From NCBI RefSeq assembly GCF_014931415.1, contig NZ_CP063121.1, positions 1,798,001 through 1,862,000 of the forward strand: a stretch of DNA of 64,000 nt, given 5' to 3'. Under the pieces are notes generated by a model that saw only the letters and a list, made by a program, of their open reading frames with translations, was not told where the DNA came from and did no database searches. Below are positions 52,642 to 59,893 of this stretch, piece after piece (positions within the stretch are counted from its first letter, which is position 1; each line of letters begins with the position of its first letter). The DNA is from Haemophilus parainfluenzae (GTDB lineage Bacteria > Pseudomonadota > Gammaproteobacteria > Enterobacterales > Pasteurellaceae). The translations under genes were made by a program, and so were the position numbers.

Positions 52642-52657
52642 AGCGCAAACGTTTGCT
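52642..52657. promoter_or_regulatory. PurR operator of purC
   Basis: AGCGCAAACGTTTGCT contains the perfect 12-base palindrome GCAAACGTTTGC (52645-52656) of the PurR consensus, located where it would cover the purC promoter. Confidence 0.8.
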
Positions 52658-52688
52658 TTTTTTTGTAAAAATAAAAGCGAATAAAAAA

Positions 52689-52712
52689 AACAGGCTATAA
52701 AGCCTGTTTTTT
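52689..52712. terminator. terminator at the end of the curli-like operon
   Basis: AACAGGCT and AGCCTGTT form an eight-base-pair stem around ATAA with A and T runs on both sides. It follows the pentapeptide-repeat gene on the minus strand and insulates purC from it. Confidence 0.8.
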
Positions 52713-52729
52713 GTATATCACTTGTCGTC

Positions 52730-53263
52730 TTATCGCCAAATTGCCCCTTTGGTTTTGGCTCCTCGAGTATTGATATTTGTTTTAATTGCACCTTTTAAAT
52801 TGGCACCAGTAAGATCTGCACCTGCTAAGTTCGAATTGGTCAAATTAGCGCCTTTTAAGTTAGCTTTATGAAAGTTAGCCCCACTTAAATTTGTATTTGT
52901 GAAATCAGCCCCTTGTAAATTTGCATTGCTGAAGTTTGCATTAGCAAGATCTGAATTGGTAAATGATTGCCCTGCTAAATCTTGACCTGAGAAATCTTGT
53001 CCACCTAAAGCGGCATTAACTTTATCTGAAGATGAACTGCCACTAGAGATATATGTGGTTTCACCATTGTGAGTAATAACGGTGCCATTTACGACCGCAC
53101 TTTTTTTGCCCGAGATAGTTTGTACTGATTCGCCACCATCTGTCGCACTATTAACAATTCTACCATTTACTGTAACAGATTGATTATTATCAGTTTGCGC
53201 ATAGCTTGATAATGCTGCAAAACCCAATAATGTGATAGCTAATTTTGAATAAACGTGTTTCAT
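52730..53263 (-). CDS. exported pentapeptide-repeat protein with an N-terminal QSV-type repeat segment
   Basis: This 177-residue protein has a signal peptide (cleavage near SSYA-QT). Residues about 24-75 contain NQSVTVNGRIVNS and later SAVVNGTV, which look like the repeats of the small protein at 56797-57174. Residues about 88-165 form at least eight A-[D/N]-[L/F]-x-x pentapeptide repeats, such as ANLQGADFTNTNLSGANF, expected to fold as a right-handed beta-helix. It is the last gene of the curli-like operon. A surface or scaffold role is inferred; no enzyme motif is present. Confidence 0.85.
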   Translation of the reverse strand: MKHVYSKLAITLLGFAALSSYAQTDNNQSVTVNGRIVNSATDGGESVQTISGKKSAVVNGTVITHNGETTYISSGSSSSDKVNAALGGQDFSGQDLAGQSFTNSDLANANFSNANLQGADFTNTNLSGANFHKANLKGANLTNSNLAGADLTGANLKGAIKTNINTRGAKTKGAIWR

Positions 53264-53295
53264 GTTTACCTTCCTTCATATTTACTTTAAATAAA

Positions 53296-54336
53296 TTAAC
53301 GACTTGGTTCCAAAGTTAATAACCCTTCTAATGGATCATCTTCCTGCAAAGTTGTTATAGCTTTGGTGGCTTTTTCTGTATCAAAGCCAGCAATATTATT
53401 TTCAGTTTTAACTGTATGTGTATAATGTGCATCCTGTTGAACTACGACAGGGCTTGGAAGCATATTTGACATTCGTTGCATCCACATACTATTAATATTG
53501 CCGCCCGTTGTTCTTCTTGATAACAAGATCGGCAATACTTTTTGTGCTTCACTACTGCCCTGCTCTGCAGCTAATTGATATAACCGAATTGCTTCGCCAA
53601 AATTCACTGCTACTCCCACACCTTTATGGAAGCGAACCGCCAAGTCGTAGCTCGCTCCAGCATCTCCAGCTTGAGAGCGTTCTCTTAATTCCCCAATCAC
53701 ACCCGTATTTGCTGGTGAAGAAACAGTCTTAGGCACTGTTTGAATAGCTGGCTCAGATTGACGATTTGAGATAACGCGCTGATTTTGTCTTGCAGCAGAG
53801 CTTCCTAAACTAATCGCTTTTTCATTCCAGCGCTGTGCTAATGCATAATTCCCTTTTTGAAAATGGAAGTTAGCCAAGGCATTAGCTGCGACATAATCTC
53901 CCATCACCGCAGCATCATTAACTAATCGTTCAGCCTTTGCATTAAATTGGCTTAAACCTTTTTGGTATTTTTCTAATAGACCTTGCAAATATATTGCTCG
54001 GGCATATTTTAGCGAAGCAACTTGCGCTAAATATTGATTAGCTCTTGCAAAATCTCTCGGTAAATTACCACTAAATAGCAAATAGGCATTCGCCATTAAC
54101 GCCTTTGGATTATTTTGCAAGACAAAATGTTCGAATTCATCATAAGCGTTTTGATAATCCTTATTACGGTAACTTTCATAAGCAAATGCCAGAGAAAATC
54201 CCGTATTTTGCTCTTGCTGAACTGCTGGACTCTTCGGCTCAATCGGTTTATTAATGACAATTTGAGCGTAAGAAACCGGAATCCCTGCCAGTAAGGCATA
54301 AACAAATAATTTAGATGTTGAATATTTTTTTGACAT
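53296..54336 (-). CDS. exported Sel1/TPR-repeat protein
   Basis: The 346-residue protein has a signal peptide (cleavage near VSYA-QI) and tandem helical repeats. The region about 40-180 is TPR-like (YRNKDYQNAYDEFEHFVLQN, FQKGNYALAQRWNEKAISLG), and a classic Sel1 repeat is AVRFHKGVGVAVNFGEAIRL near residue 230. These solenoids hold protein partners. AGGAGG lies just upstream of the ATG. It is 22 bases after the CsgG-like gene, so it is probably a periplasmic adaptor of the same system. Confidence 0.85.
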   Translation of the reverse strand: MSKKYSTSKLFVYALLAGIPVSYAQIVINKPIEPKSPAVQQEQNTGFSLAFAYESYRNKDYQNAYDEFEHFVLQNNPKALMANAYLLFSGNLPRDFARANQYLAQVASLKYARAIYLQGLLEKYQKGLSQFNAKAERLVNDAAVMGDYVAANALANFHFQKGNYALAQRWNEKAISLGSSAARQNQRVISNRQSEPAIQTVPKTVSSPANTGVIGELRERSQAGDAGASYDLAVRFHKGVGVAVNFGEAIRLYQLAAEQGSSEAQKVLPILLSRRTTGGNINSMWMQRMSNMLPSPVVVQQDAHYTHTVKTENNIAGFDTEKATKAITTLQEDDPLEGLLTLEPSR

Positions 54337-54358
54337 ATCGACCTCCAGGATTATTTGT

Positions 54359-55936
54359 TTACTTCACTTGATAACTAACTGTTTTGATACCTTTTAAATC
54401 ATCGCCAAAGATTGCTTTTAATTGCTCAGATAAGGCATTCATATCCTTTACTTTAAGCGGATTAAATGCATCACCAAAGTTAGTTTGAAGCTTATCGGCC
54501 ACACTATAATATGAGGCCATACACATCACACTTTCTTTACCTTTTTCATTTAAACTTAAAGTAAATGCATCAGAACCCGGAATTTTTAGCGAATTATTCT
54601 TAGAAGTTATACTCTCTCCTTGAACAGGATTTGGATAAACCTGAGTAATACTTTTCGATGCATCTTGGTAGAAACACGCTAAATAAGTTGAATCTCTATC
54701 TACATTAACATCTAACTCTAATGTATCACCACGACGATATGATGATTTATTTAAATTAATCCCAACATTAATTGGTGCATCTTTATCAGAATTTAGTACT
54801 GGATATCCACCACGAGGCTGCTCTTCTTTATCATCTGATGGTTCTAATCCTACTTTTTTAAAGTTACCGTTTGCATCTGTTTTTACATAATTTTTCATTA
54901 AGCGTTCATAACTTTCGAAATTAATAAAACCAGAAGGGGTTGCTTTATTATCTTTTTGGAATGCAGATAGTGCCTCACGGAATTCTTTTGAACTCTTACC
55001 ATCTACTTTACCACTGTAATAGCCTAAGTTTTTCAAGCCGGTTTGGAAGAATTTCACTTTACTACTATCTCCCATTCCACCATACCAATCGAGCAATTCA
55101 CGTTGGAATTCAGGATGAGCTTGGTCAAGTGATAAACATTGCCAGTAAGGAACTTTAGTTAACTTACCTACTAACTCTATCGTACCTAAATCAACAAGAG
55201 TTCGCATTGAACCACCTAATCCTTGAGAAAGAGCTCGCTCTAAAGAAAACTGAACACCAGTTTTCTTAATTTTAGCGCCTGCATCTAACCCTAGACCTTT
55301 ACCTGCGGCCACAATTTCATTAGATGAATCAATACCTGGATAAAGCGTACGGGTTAAGAAATCCCCCATATGCAACTCTAAACCCAATGCGGTTGTCATC
55401 AAATCACCTGAAATACCAACTTCACCATCTTCTGCATAAGAAAGTCCTAAGTTATTAGACTTACGTAATACATTTTGATCCACATAAGATACTGCCCCAG
55501 AAATATAAAGTTGAGGTGCCGGAATTTGCATACTTCCCGTTGGTAATAAAAGATTTGTTAACGTCTGAACGGTATCTTGTTTTAAAGGATCGATTTCAAA
55601 ATCAGCGACTTTAAATGCCCCACTGGTTTTCGACATTTGTGACAATGCTGTCATGATCATTTCACTTGCTGCCACACCAGCTTTCGTTGATGGATCTTTA
55701 ATTGTTTTCACGGCAATAACTGTTTCACTCACATTACTTTGACGTAATAAATCGTCCATACAGTTTAAACTATCACTAAAACTTGATATTGATCTAACTG
55801 GTTCTACTGCAGGGAGGTTATGAGTCGTTGTTGAGCCAATATATGGTCTATCTTCTTTTAGATTTGTAGCAGATAAAGAACACCCAACTAGATTAGAAAT
55901 CAAAACATAAGAAATAAGAGTTCTAGAAAATTTCAT
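54359..55936 (-). CDS. CsgG/HfaB-like outer-membrane lipoprotein with peptidoglycan-binding and DUF4384-like modules
   Basis: The 525-residue protein has a lipobox LVGC (Cys19). Residues about 50-290 resemble the CsgG family, which forms the outer-membrane pore for curli or holdfast subunits: VIAVKTIKDPS, AASEMIMTALSQMSKTSGAF and repeated membrane-compatible beta stretches. Residues about 300-350 look like a peptidoglycan-binding helix bundle (LKNLGYYSGKVDG, FREALSAFQKDN). Residues about 390-490 look like DUF4384 (SYRRGDTLELDVNVDRD). The extra modules make it twice the size of E. coli CsgG (277). It is central in an operon of small exported repeat proteins. Confidence 0.75.
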   Translation of the reverse strand: MKFSRTLISYVLISNLVGCSLSATNLKEDRPYIGSTTTHNLPAVEPVRSISSFSDSLNCMDDLLRQSNVSETVIAVKTIKDPSTKAGVAASEMIMTALSQMSKTSGAFKVADFEIDPLKQDTVQTLTNLLLPTGSMQIPAPQLYISGAVSYVDQNVLRKSNNLGLSYAEDGEVGISGDLMTTALGLELHMGDFLTRTLYPGIDSSNEIVAAGKGLGLDAGAKIKKTGVQFSLERALSQGLGGSMRTLVDLGTIELVGKLTKVPYWQCLSLDQAHPEFQRELLDWYGGMGDSSKVKFFQTGLKNLGYYSGKVDGKSSKEFREALSAFQKDNKATPSGFINFESYERLMKNYVKTDANGNFKKVGLEPSDDKEEQPRGGYPVLNSDKDAPINVGINLNKSSYRRGDTLELDVNVDRDSTYLACFYQDASKSITQVYPNPVQGESITSKNNSLKIPGSDAFTLSLNEKGKESVMCMASYYSVADKLQTNFGDAFNPLKVKDMNALSEQLKAIFGDDLKGIKTVSYQVK

Positions 55937-55959
55937 AAGATACCTTAAGTTATTATTAA

Positions 55960-56334
55960 TTATTTACAGACATTAATTACATCGCCTTTAACAACGACAA
56001 CATTATTATTCTTATTTTTAGGACCATATCGACCAGAACTAGCGCCTTTTTGAGCAGCAACATTTCCAATATTTGTAGAACAATTTTTAGAACGTCCTCC
56101 AAAAGCGCTGCCACCTGAAGTATTACTATACTGAGAAACACTATCCTCAGCCTCATTTTCCATCTCTATACCCATGCCTATTCTTGACCATTTTTGAGCC
56201 TGAACTTCATGTACTTTCGCTTTATCTAACGGGCCTAAACCTTTTCTTGGTACGAGTTCACCATTTCCAGCAAAAGCATTAAGAGATAAAAAACATGAAG
56301 CCCCAAATAGCATCAACATATTAAAAACTTTCAT
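55960..56334 (-). CDS. small exported protein of the curli-like operon
   Basis: From the ATG near 56334 (GGGGACA upstream) the protein has 124 residues with a signal peptide (cleavage near NAFA-GN). The mature part is Ser/Gly/Asn-rich with NTSGGSAFGGRSKNC in the middle and ends in NNNVVVVKGDVINVCK, with two cysteines that could form a disulfide. I do not recognise a family with certainty; by size, position next to a CsgG-like pore and its ending it could be an HfaA-type or CsgE/F-type accessory or minor subunit. The frame extends upstream only through a terminator hairpin. Confidence 0.7.
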   Translation of the reverse strand: MKVFNMLMLFGASCFLSLNAFAGNGELVPRKGLGPLDKAKVHEVQAQKWSRIGMGIEMENEAEDSVSQYSNTSGGSAFGGRSKNCSTNIGNVAAQKGASSGRYGPKNKNNNVVVVKGDVINVCK

Positions 56335-56369
56335 GACTTGTCCCCAACAGAATTTTAAAATATATAAAA

Positions 56370-56399
56370 AATTGGTTATTGGATAACCAATAACCAATT
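56370..56399 (-). terminator. perfect hairpin terminator/attenuator inside the curli-like operon
   Basis: AATTGGTTATTGG (56370-56382) pairs perfectly with CCAATAACCAATT (56387-56399) around a four-base loop. On the minus strand it comes ten bases after the two-repeat protein gene and is followed by TTTTTATATATTTT. Partial read-through would still express the downstream assembly genes. Confidence 0.75.
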
Positions 56400-56408
56400 T
56401 ATTTATGA

Positions 56409-56705
56409 CTATTCGCTGCTATTAGAACTTAAGTTTTGTACAGCTTTACTACCACCAACAGCAGTGTTCGCTACTGCACCTTGGATATTGGTAGTTTGTA
56501 CGTTGTTACCACCGATAGTTACTTTACCGTGGTTAGATGAAATGTTTTGGATTGCTTTACTACCGCCAACTGCTGTATTAGCTACTGCACCTTGAATATT
56601 AGTGGTTTGTACGTTGTTACCACCAATTTTAACTGCAGCATTAGTTGATAAAGCTAAACTTGTTGCAAAGATTGCTGCTGCACTAATTTTAACTAAGTTT
56701 TTCAT
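56409..56705 (-). CDS. small exported two-repeat protein, candidate amyloid-like subunit
   Basis: The 98-residue precursor has a signal peptide (cleavage near STNA-AV). The mature chain is almost entirely two copies of a 32-residue unit (27-58 and 64-95) identical at 30 positions, differing only I/V and I/L. Each unit is rich in Asn, Gln, Gly, Ser and Val, for example GGNNVQTTNIQGAV. Curlin subunits have the same size class, Asn/Gln ladders and tandem repeats, but the exact curlin consensus is not seen. AGAGG precedes the start, and a strong terminator follows. Function is inferred from neighbours. Confidence 0.75.
   Translation of the reverse strand: MKNLVKISAAAIFATSLALSTNAAVKIGGNNVQTTNIQGAVANTAVGGSKAIQNISSNHGKVTIGGNNVQTTNIQGAVANTAVGGSKAVQNLSSNSSE
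56421..56627 (-). repeat. two near-identical 96-base tandem units within the two-repeat gene
   Basis: Units at 56532-56627 and 56421-56516 encode the same 32 residues except for two conservative changes, with a period of 111 bases. They suggest a recent duplication and a possible site for repeat-number variation. Confidence 0.8.
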
Positions 56706-56796
56706 TGTTTTTCCTCTTTAAAAGAAATTGAGCATTACTATGCTTATTAAAATTAATGATTATTTAATATAATCATGAATTCTGCGCTAAAAATGA

Positions 56797-57174
56797 CTAA
56801 TCTTTAACAACAGAACCGATATTCACTTCAGATTTACCACCTGAAGAAGAATTTACAATTGAACCAACACTAACTGATTGATTGTGGCTTCCACCATCAT
56901 TTACTGATGATCCAATATTAATGCTGGCTTTACCGCTACCAGATGCCTTATTTACTAAGGAGCCATTCACAACAACACTTTGGGTATTATTGCCAACGCT
57001 TTTACCTACAGCGGAACCAACATTAATCATTGCTTTACCACTGCCAGAAGAAGAGTTATCTACCGATCCACTAACAGTTACATTTTGTGTGCTTCCATAA
57101 ACGAATGTTGATGATGAGCAAATACCAAATGCAATAAGCAATAATCGTTTAAAACAAAAAGTTTGTTTTTTCAT
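56797..57174 (-). CDS. small exported beta-repeat protein, candidate amyloid-like subunit
   Basis: From the ATG at 57174 (GAGGT six bases upstream) the precursor has 125 residues with a signal peptide (cleavage near VYG-ST). The mature part has three tandem units of about 30 residues built on Q-x-V-x-V-x-G-S-x-V-x-N-x-x-S-G-x-G-K-x-x-I-N-[I/V]-G-S. The alternating hydrophobic and Ser/Asn/Gly pattern suggests stacked beta strands. The same motif recurs in the N-terminal part of the pentapeptide protein at the end of the operon. It is the first gene of the cluster. Confidence 0.75.
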   Translation of the reverse strand: MKKQTFCFKRLLLIAFGICSSSTFVYGSTQNVTVSGSVDNSSSGSGKAMINVGSAVGKSVGNNTQSVVVNGSLVNKASGSGKASINIGSSVNDGGSHNQSVSVGSIVNSSSGGKSEVNIGSVVKD

Positions 57175-57201
57175 TTTTACCTCAAGATTCCTCATGAGAA
57201 A

Positions 57202-57224
57202 ATATTATTCAATCAATGATTGAA
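57202..57224 (-). promoter_or_regulatory. possible -10 and adjoining palindromic operator of the curli-like operon
   Basis: On the minus strand, TAATAT (57202-57207) could be a -10. Directly upstream lies TTCAATCA-A-TGATTGAA (57208-57224), a perfect palindrome with an eight-base half-site. A repressor bound there would cover the -35/-10 spacer. The -35 is not convincing, so the promoter call is tentative. Confidence 0.35.
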
Positions 57225-57509
57225 AACTGAAATCGGTATATTCCAGCCGAAATTAATCTATCACGGCAAAATCAGCTCAGATCATCGGACCAGTTATTTT
57301 TGAACTATAATTAATAACACTTGTCATGAATTTTTAACTAAAAGTAAAAAATCTATTTTTTTATTTAAATAAAACATTTAGTTAAATGACATACTCACAA
57401 ATAGGCATACTTAATATTTAATAATTACCCATATAGTTTAAAAGGTTTTATAAATTAATTTAAACATTAAGGATAGAATTAAACAATCATAATGTTTATA
57501 ACATAACCA

Positions 57510-57525
57510 ACGCAAACGCTTGCAA
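57510..57525. promoter_or_regulatory. PurR-like (LacI-family) operator in the curli-like/prfC intergenic region
   Basis: ACGCAAACGCTTGCAA fits the PurR consensus ANGCAAACGNTTNCNT at all but the last position. It is 137 bases upstream of prfC and about 336 bases upstream of the curli-like operon, so its target is unclear. Confidence 0.5.
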
Positions 57526-57600
57526 AGGTTAAAAAATAATCAATTTTAGTTGCTATTTTTAAACTAACTCATGACAGAATCGCTATTTTCCTAATTTAAT

Positions 57601-57629
57601 TTGAGCTCAATCTGAAAATCAGCGACAAT
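57601..57629 (+). promoter_or_regulatory. probable promoter of prfC
   Basis: TTGAGC (57601-57606) and GACAAT (57624-57629) are 17 bases apart, about 32 bases upstream of the prfC start codon. Confidence 0.45.
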
Positions 57630-57661
57630 ACAGCATTATTTAAAACAGAAGAAACAAGACA

Positions 57662-59245
57662 ATGAGTTATCCATTAGAAGAAGTTAATAAACGTCGCACA
57701 TTTGCAATTATTTCCCACCCTGATGCGGGTAAAACCACCATCACCGAAAAAGTATTGTTATACGGCAATGCCATTCAAAAAGCAGGCTCAGTAAAAGGTA
57801 AAGGCTCTGCACAGCATGCAAAATCTGACTGGATGGAAATGGAAAAACAACGTGGTATTTCCATTACCACTTCCGTGATGCAATTCCCTTACAATGAATG
57901 CTTAGTGAATTTATTAGATACGCCGGGGCATGAGGATTTCTCGGAAGATACCTACCGCACTTTAACGGCCGTGGATAGCTGCTTGATGGTTATCGACTCG
58001 GCAAAAGGGGTTGAAGAACGAACCATTAAATTAATGGAAGTGACCCGTTTACGCGATACGCCAATTATCACTTTCATGAATAAACTTGACCGTGATATTC
58101 GCGATCCAATGGAATTATTAGATGAAGTGGAAAGTGTATTAAAAATCCATTGTGCACCGATTACTTGGCCGATTGGCTGCGGCAAATTGTTTAAAGGGGT
58201 TTATCATTTATATAAAGATGAAATCTATCTTTACCAAAGTGGGCAAGGCTCTACAATCCAAGAAGTACGCATTGTGAAAGGCTTAAATAACCCAGAATTA
58301 GACGCTGCCGTAGGCGATGACTTAGCCCAACAATTGCGTGATGAATTAGAATTAGTAAAAGGTGCAAGTAACGAATTTGATTTGGATTTATTCCTAAGTG
58401 GTGAATTAACGCCAGTCTTTTTCGGTACTGCATTAGGTAACTTCGGTGTTGATCATTTCTTAGATGGTTTAACTGAATGGGCACCTGCTCCACAAGCTCG
58501 TCAAGCTGATACCCGTAAAGTCTCAGCAGAAGAAGAAAAATTCACTGGTTTCGTATTTAAAATCCAAGCCAATATGGATCCAAAACACCGCGACCGCGTG
58601 GCTTTCCTACGCGTAGTTTCTGGTAAATACGAAAAAGGGATGAAACTTAAGCACGTGCGTATTGGTAAAGATGTAGTTATTTCTGACGCGCTCACCTTTA
58701 TGGCGGGGGACCGTACCCATGCCGATGAGGCTTATGCTGGTGATATTATCGGTCTGCACAATCACGGCACAATTCAGATTGGTGATACATTCACACAAGG
58801 TGAAGAGCTTAAATTTACCGGTATTCCAAACTTTGCGCCTGAATTATTCCGTCGTATTCGTTTGAAAGATCCTCTTAAACAAAAACAATTGTTAAAAGGC
58901 TTAGTACAACTTTCTGAAGAAGGTGCTGTGCAGGTATTCCGCCCATTAAGCAATAATGATTTGATTGTTGGAGCGGTCGGTGTGTTACAGTTTGACGTGG
59001 TTGTTTCTCGTTTGAAATCAGAATATAACGTTGAAGCCATTTATGAAACTGTTAACGTCGCAACGGCTCGTTGGGTGGAATGTGCAGATAACAAAAAATT
59101 TGAAGAGTTCAAACGTAAGAATGAGCAAAACCTGGCATTAGATGGTGGGGATAATCTCACTTATATCGCACCTACCATGGTAAATCTAAATCTTGCACAA
59201 GAACGTTATCCTGATGTGACCTTCTTTAAAACAAGGGAACATTAG
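57662..59245 (+). CDS. prfC: peptide chain release factor 3
   Basis: The 527-residue translational GTPase recycles RF1 and RF2 from the ribosome after peptide release. GTPase motifs are [13 protein letters not shown] (G1, near 18), RGISITTS (G2, near 65), [14 protein letters not shown] (G3, near 88) and NKLDR (G4, near 142). Domains II and III follow, with [19 protein letters not shown] near residue 435. Length equals E. coli RF3 (529). It is divergent from the curli-like operon and ends in a paired uptake-signal terminator. Confidence 0.97.
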   Translation: MSYPLEEVNKRRTFAIISHPDAGKTTITEKVLLYGNAIQKAGSVKGKGSAQHAKSDWMEMEKQRGISITTSVMQFPYNECLVNLLDTPGHEDFSEDTYRTLTAVDSCLMVIDSAKGVEERTIKLMEVTRLRDTPIITFMNKLDRDIRDPMELLDEVESVLKIHCAPITWPIGCGKLFKGVYHLYKDEIYLYQSGQGSTIQEVRIVKGLNNPELDAAVGDDLAQQLRDELELVKGASNEFDLDLFLSGELTPVFFGTALGNFGVDHFLDGLTEWAPAPQARQADTRKVSAEEEKFTGFVFKIQANMDPKHRDRVAFLRVVSGKYEKGMKLKHVRIGKDVVISDALTFMAGDRTHADEAYAGDIIGLHNHGTIQIGDTFTQGEELKFTGIPNFAPELFRRIRLKDPLKQKQLLKGLVQLSEEGAVQVFRPLSNNDLIVGAVGVLQFDVVVSRLKSEYNVEAIYETVNVATARWVECADNKKFEEFKRKNEQNLALDGGDNLTYIAPTMVNLNLAQERYPDVTFFKTREH

Positions 59246-59254
59246 TTGTAATAT

Positions 59255-59297
59255 AAAGTGCGGTCAGAATTTATAGTGAATTTTTACCGCACTTTTT
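59255..59297 (+). terminator. terminator of prfC from an inverted uptake-signal pair
   Basis: AAAGTGCGGT (59255-59264) and ACCGCACTTT (59286-59295) form the stem, followed by T residues. Confidence 0.8.
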
Positions 59298-59327
59298 TAT
59301 AGATAAATAAAAAATGAAATACTAAGG

Positions 59328-59353
59328 TGCGGTTAAATTTAATCGCATTTTTT
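59328..59353. terminator. second hairpin between prfC and the tRNA genes
   Basis: TGCGGTTAAA pairs with TTTAATCGCA (one G-T wobble) at 59328-59347, followed by six T on the plus strand. It may also end the leftward tRNA transcript. Confidence 0.5.
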
Positions 59354-59379
59354 ATATAAAAGAAAGAGAGAAAATAAGA

Positions 59380-59454
59380 TGGCTGGGGTACTAGGATTCG
59401 AACCTAGGGATGCCGAGATCAAAACCCGGTGCCTTACCGCTTGGCGATACCCCA
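59380..59454 (-). tRNA. tRNA-Gln (anticodon TTG), second copy
   Basis: The 75-base cloverleaf includes an encoded CCA end. The acceptor TGGGGTA pairs with TACCCCA and the anticodon loop is TTTTGAT. It appears identical to the copy at 59502-59576, and is the last gene of the Met-Leu-Gln-Gln cluster read leftward. Confidence 0.96.
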
Positions 59455-59501
59455 ACTGAAATTCTTTGATTGGAAATAAAGAAGATTTTATTTAGATAGT
59501 A

Positions 59502-59576
59502 TGGCTGGGGTACTAGGATTCGAACCTAGGGATGCCGAGATCAAAACCCGGTGCCTTACCGCTTGGCGATACCCCA
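59502..59576 (-). tRNA. tRNA-Gln (anticodon TTG), first copy
   Basis: The 75-base cloverleaf with encoded CCA has the TTTTGAT anticodon loop. It is separated from the second copy by 47 bases and from tRNA-Leu by 27 bases. Confidence 0.96.
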
Positions 59577-59603
59577 ACTACTATTTGACTGCAAGCTGAT
59601 AAA

Positions 59604-59688
59604 TGGTGCGGGACGAGGGACTTGAACCCACACACCTCTCGGCGCCAGAACCTAAATCTGGTGCGTCTACCAATTTCGCCAGTCCCGC
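59604..59688 (-). tRNA. tRNA-Leu (anticodon TAG)
   Basis: The 85-base tRNA has the long variable arm of leucine tRNAs and an encoded CCA. The stem CCAGA/TCTGG encloses the loop TTTAGGT. The acceptor starts GCGGGAC. Confidence 0.95.
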
Positions 59689-59693
59689 AAATT

Positions 59694-59770
59694 TGGTGGC
59701 TACAGCGAGATTCGAACTTGCGACCCCAACATTATGAGTGTTGTGCTCTAACCAACTGAGCTATGTAGCC
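59694..59770 (-). tRNA. elongator tRNA-Met (anticodon CAT)
   Basis: The 77-base tRNA with encoded CCA starts GGCTACATAGCTCAG and has the loop CTCATAA. It is very close to E. coli elongator metT rather than initiator tRNA. It leads the cluster, in the same order (Met-Leu-Gln-Gln) as E. coli metT-leuW-glnU-glnW. Confidence 0.95.
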
Positions 59771-59893
59771 ATCATTTGCTTTACCTTATCGGCTTTGCGG
59801 GGCGTATTATCCTGATTTGACCTATTCTCGTCAATCATTTTTTTGCAAAAAACGGATTTTTTGATTTAGTTGATTATAAATAAAACGCTTTTG

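Larger units (their letters stand above)
57196..57661. other. 466-base AT-rich intergenic region between the curli-like operon and prfC
   Basis: No gene is supported here. It holds a 17-base palindrome next to a possible -10 for the leftward operon, a PurR-like box at 57510-57525 and the prfC promoter at 57601-57629. The middle part (57300-57500) is very AT-rich, with no further element that I can name. Confidence 0.6.

Noticed and set aside
56421-56627. Possible CRISPR-like or satellite repeat
   Set aside because: Only two units, in frame within a signal-peptide protein and separated by a coding linker; no spacers or cas genes.
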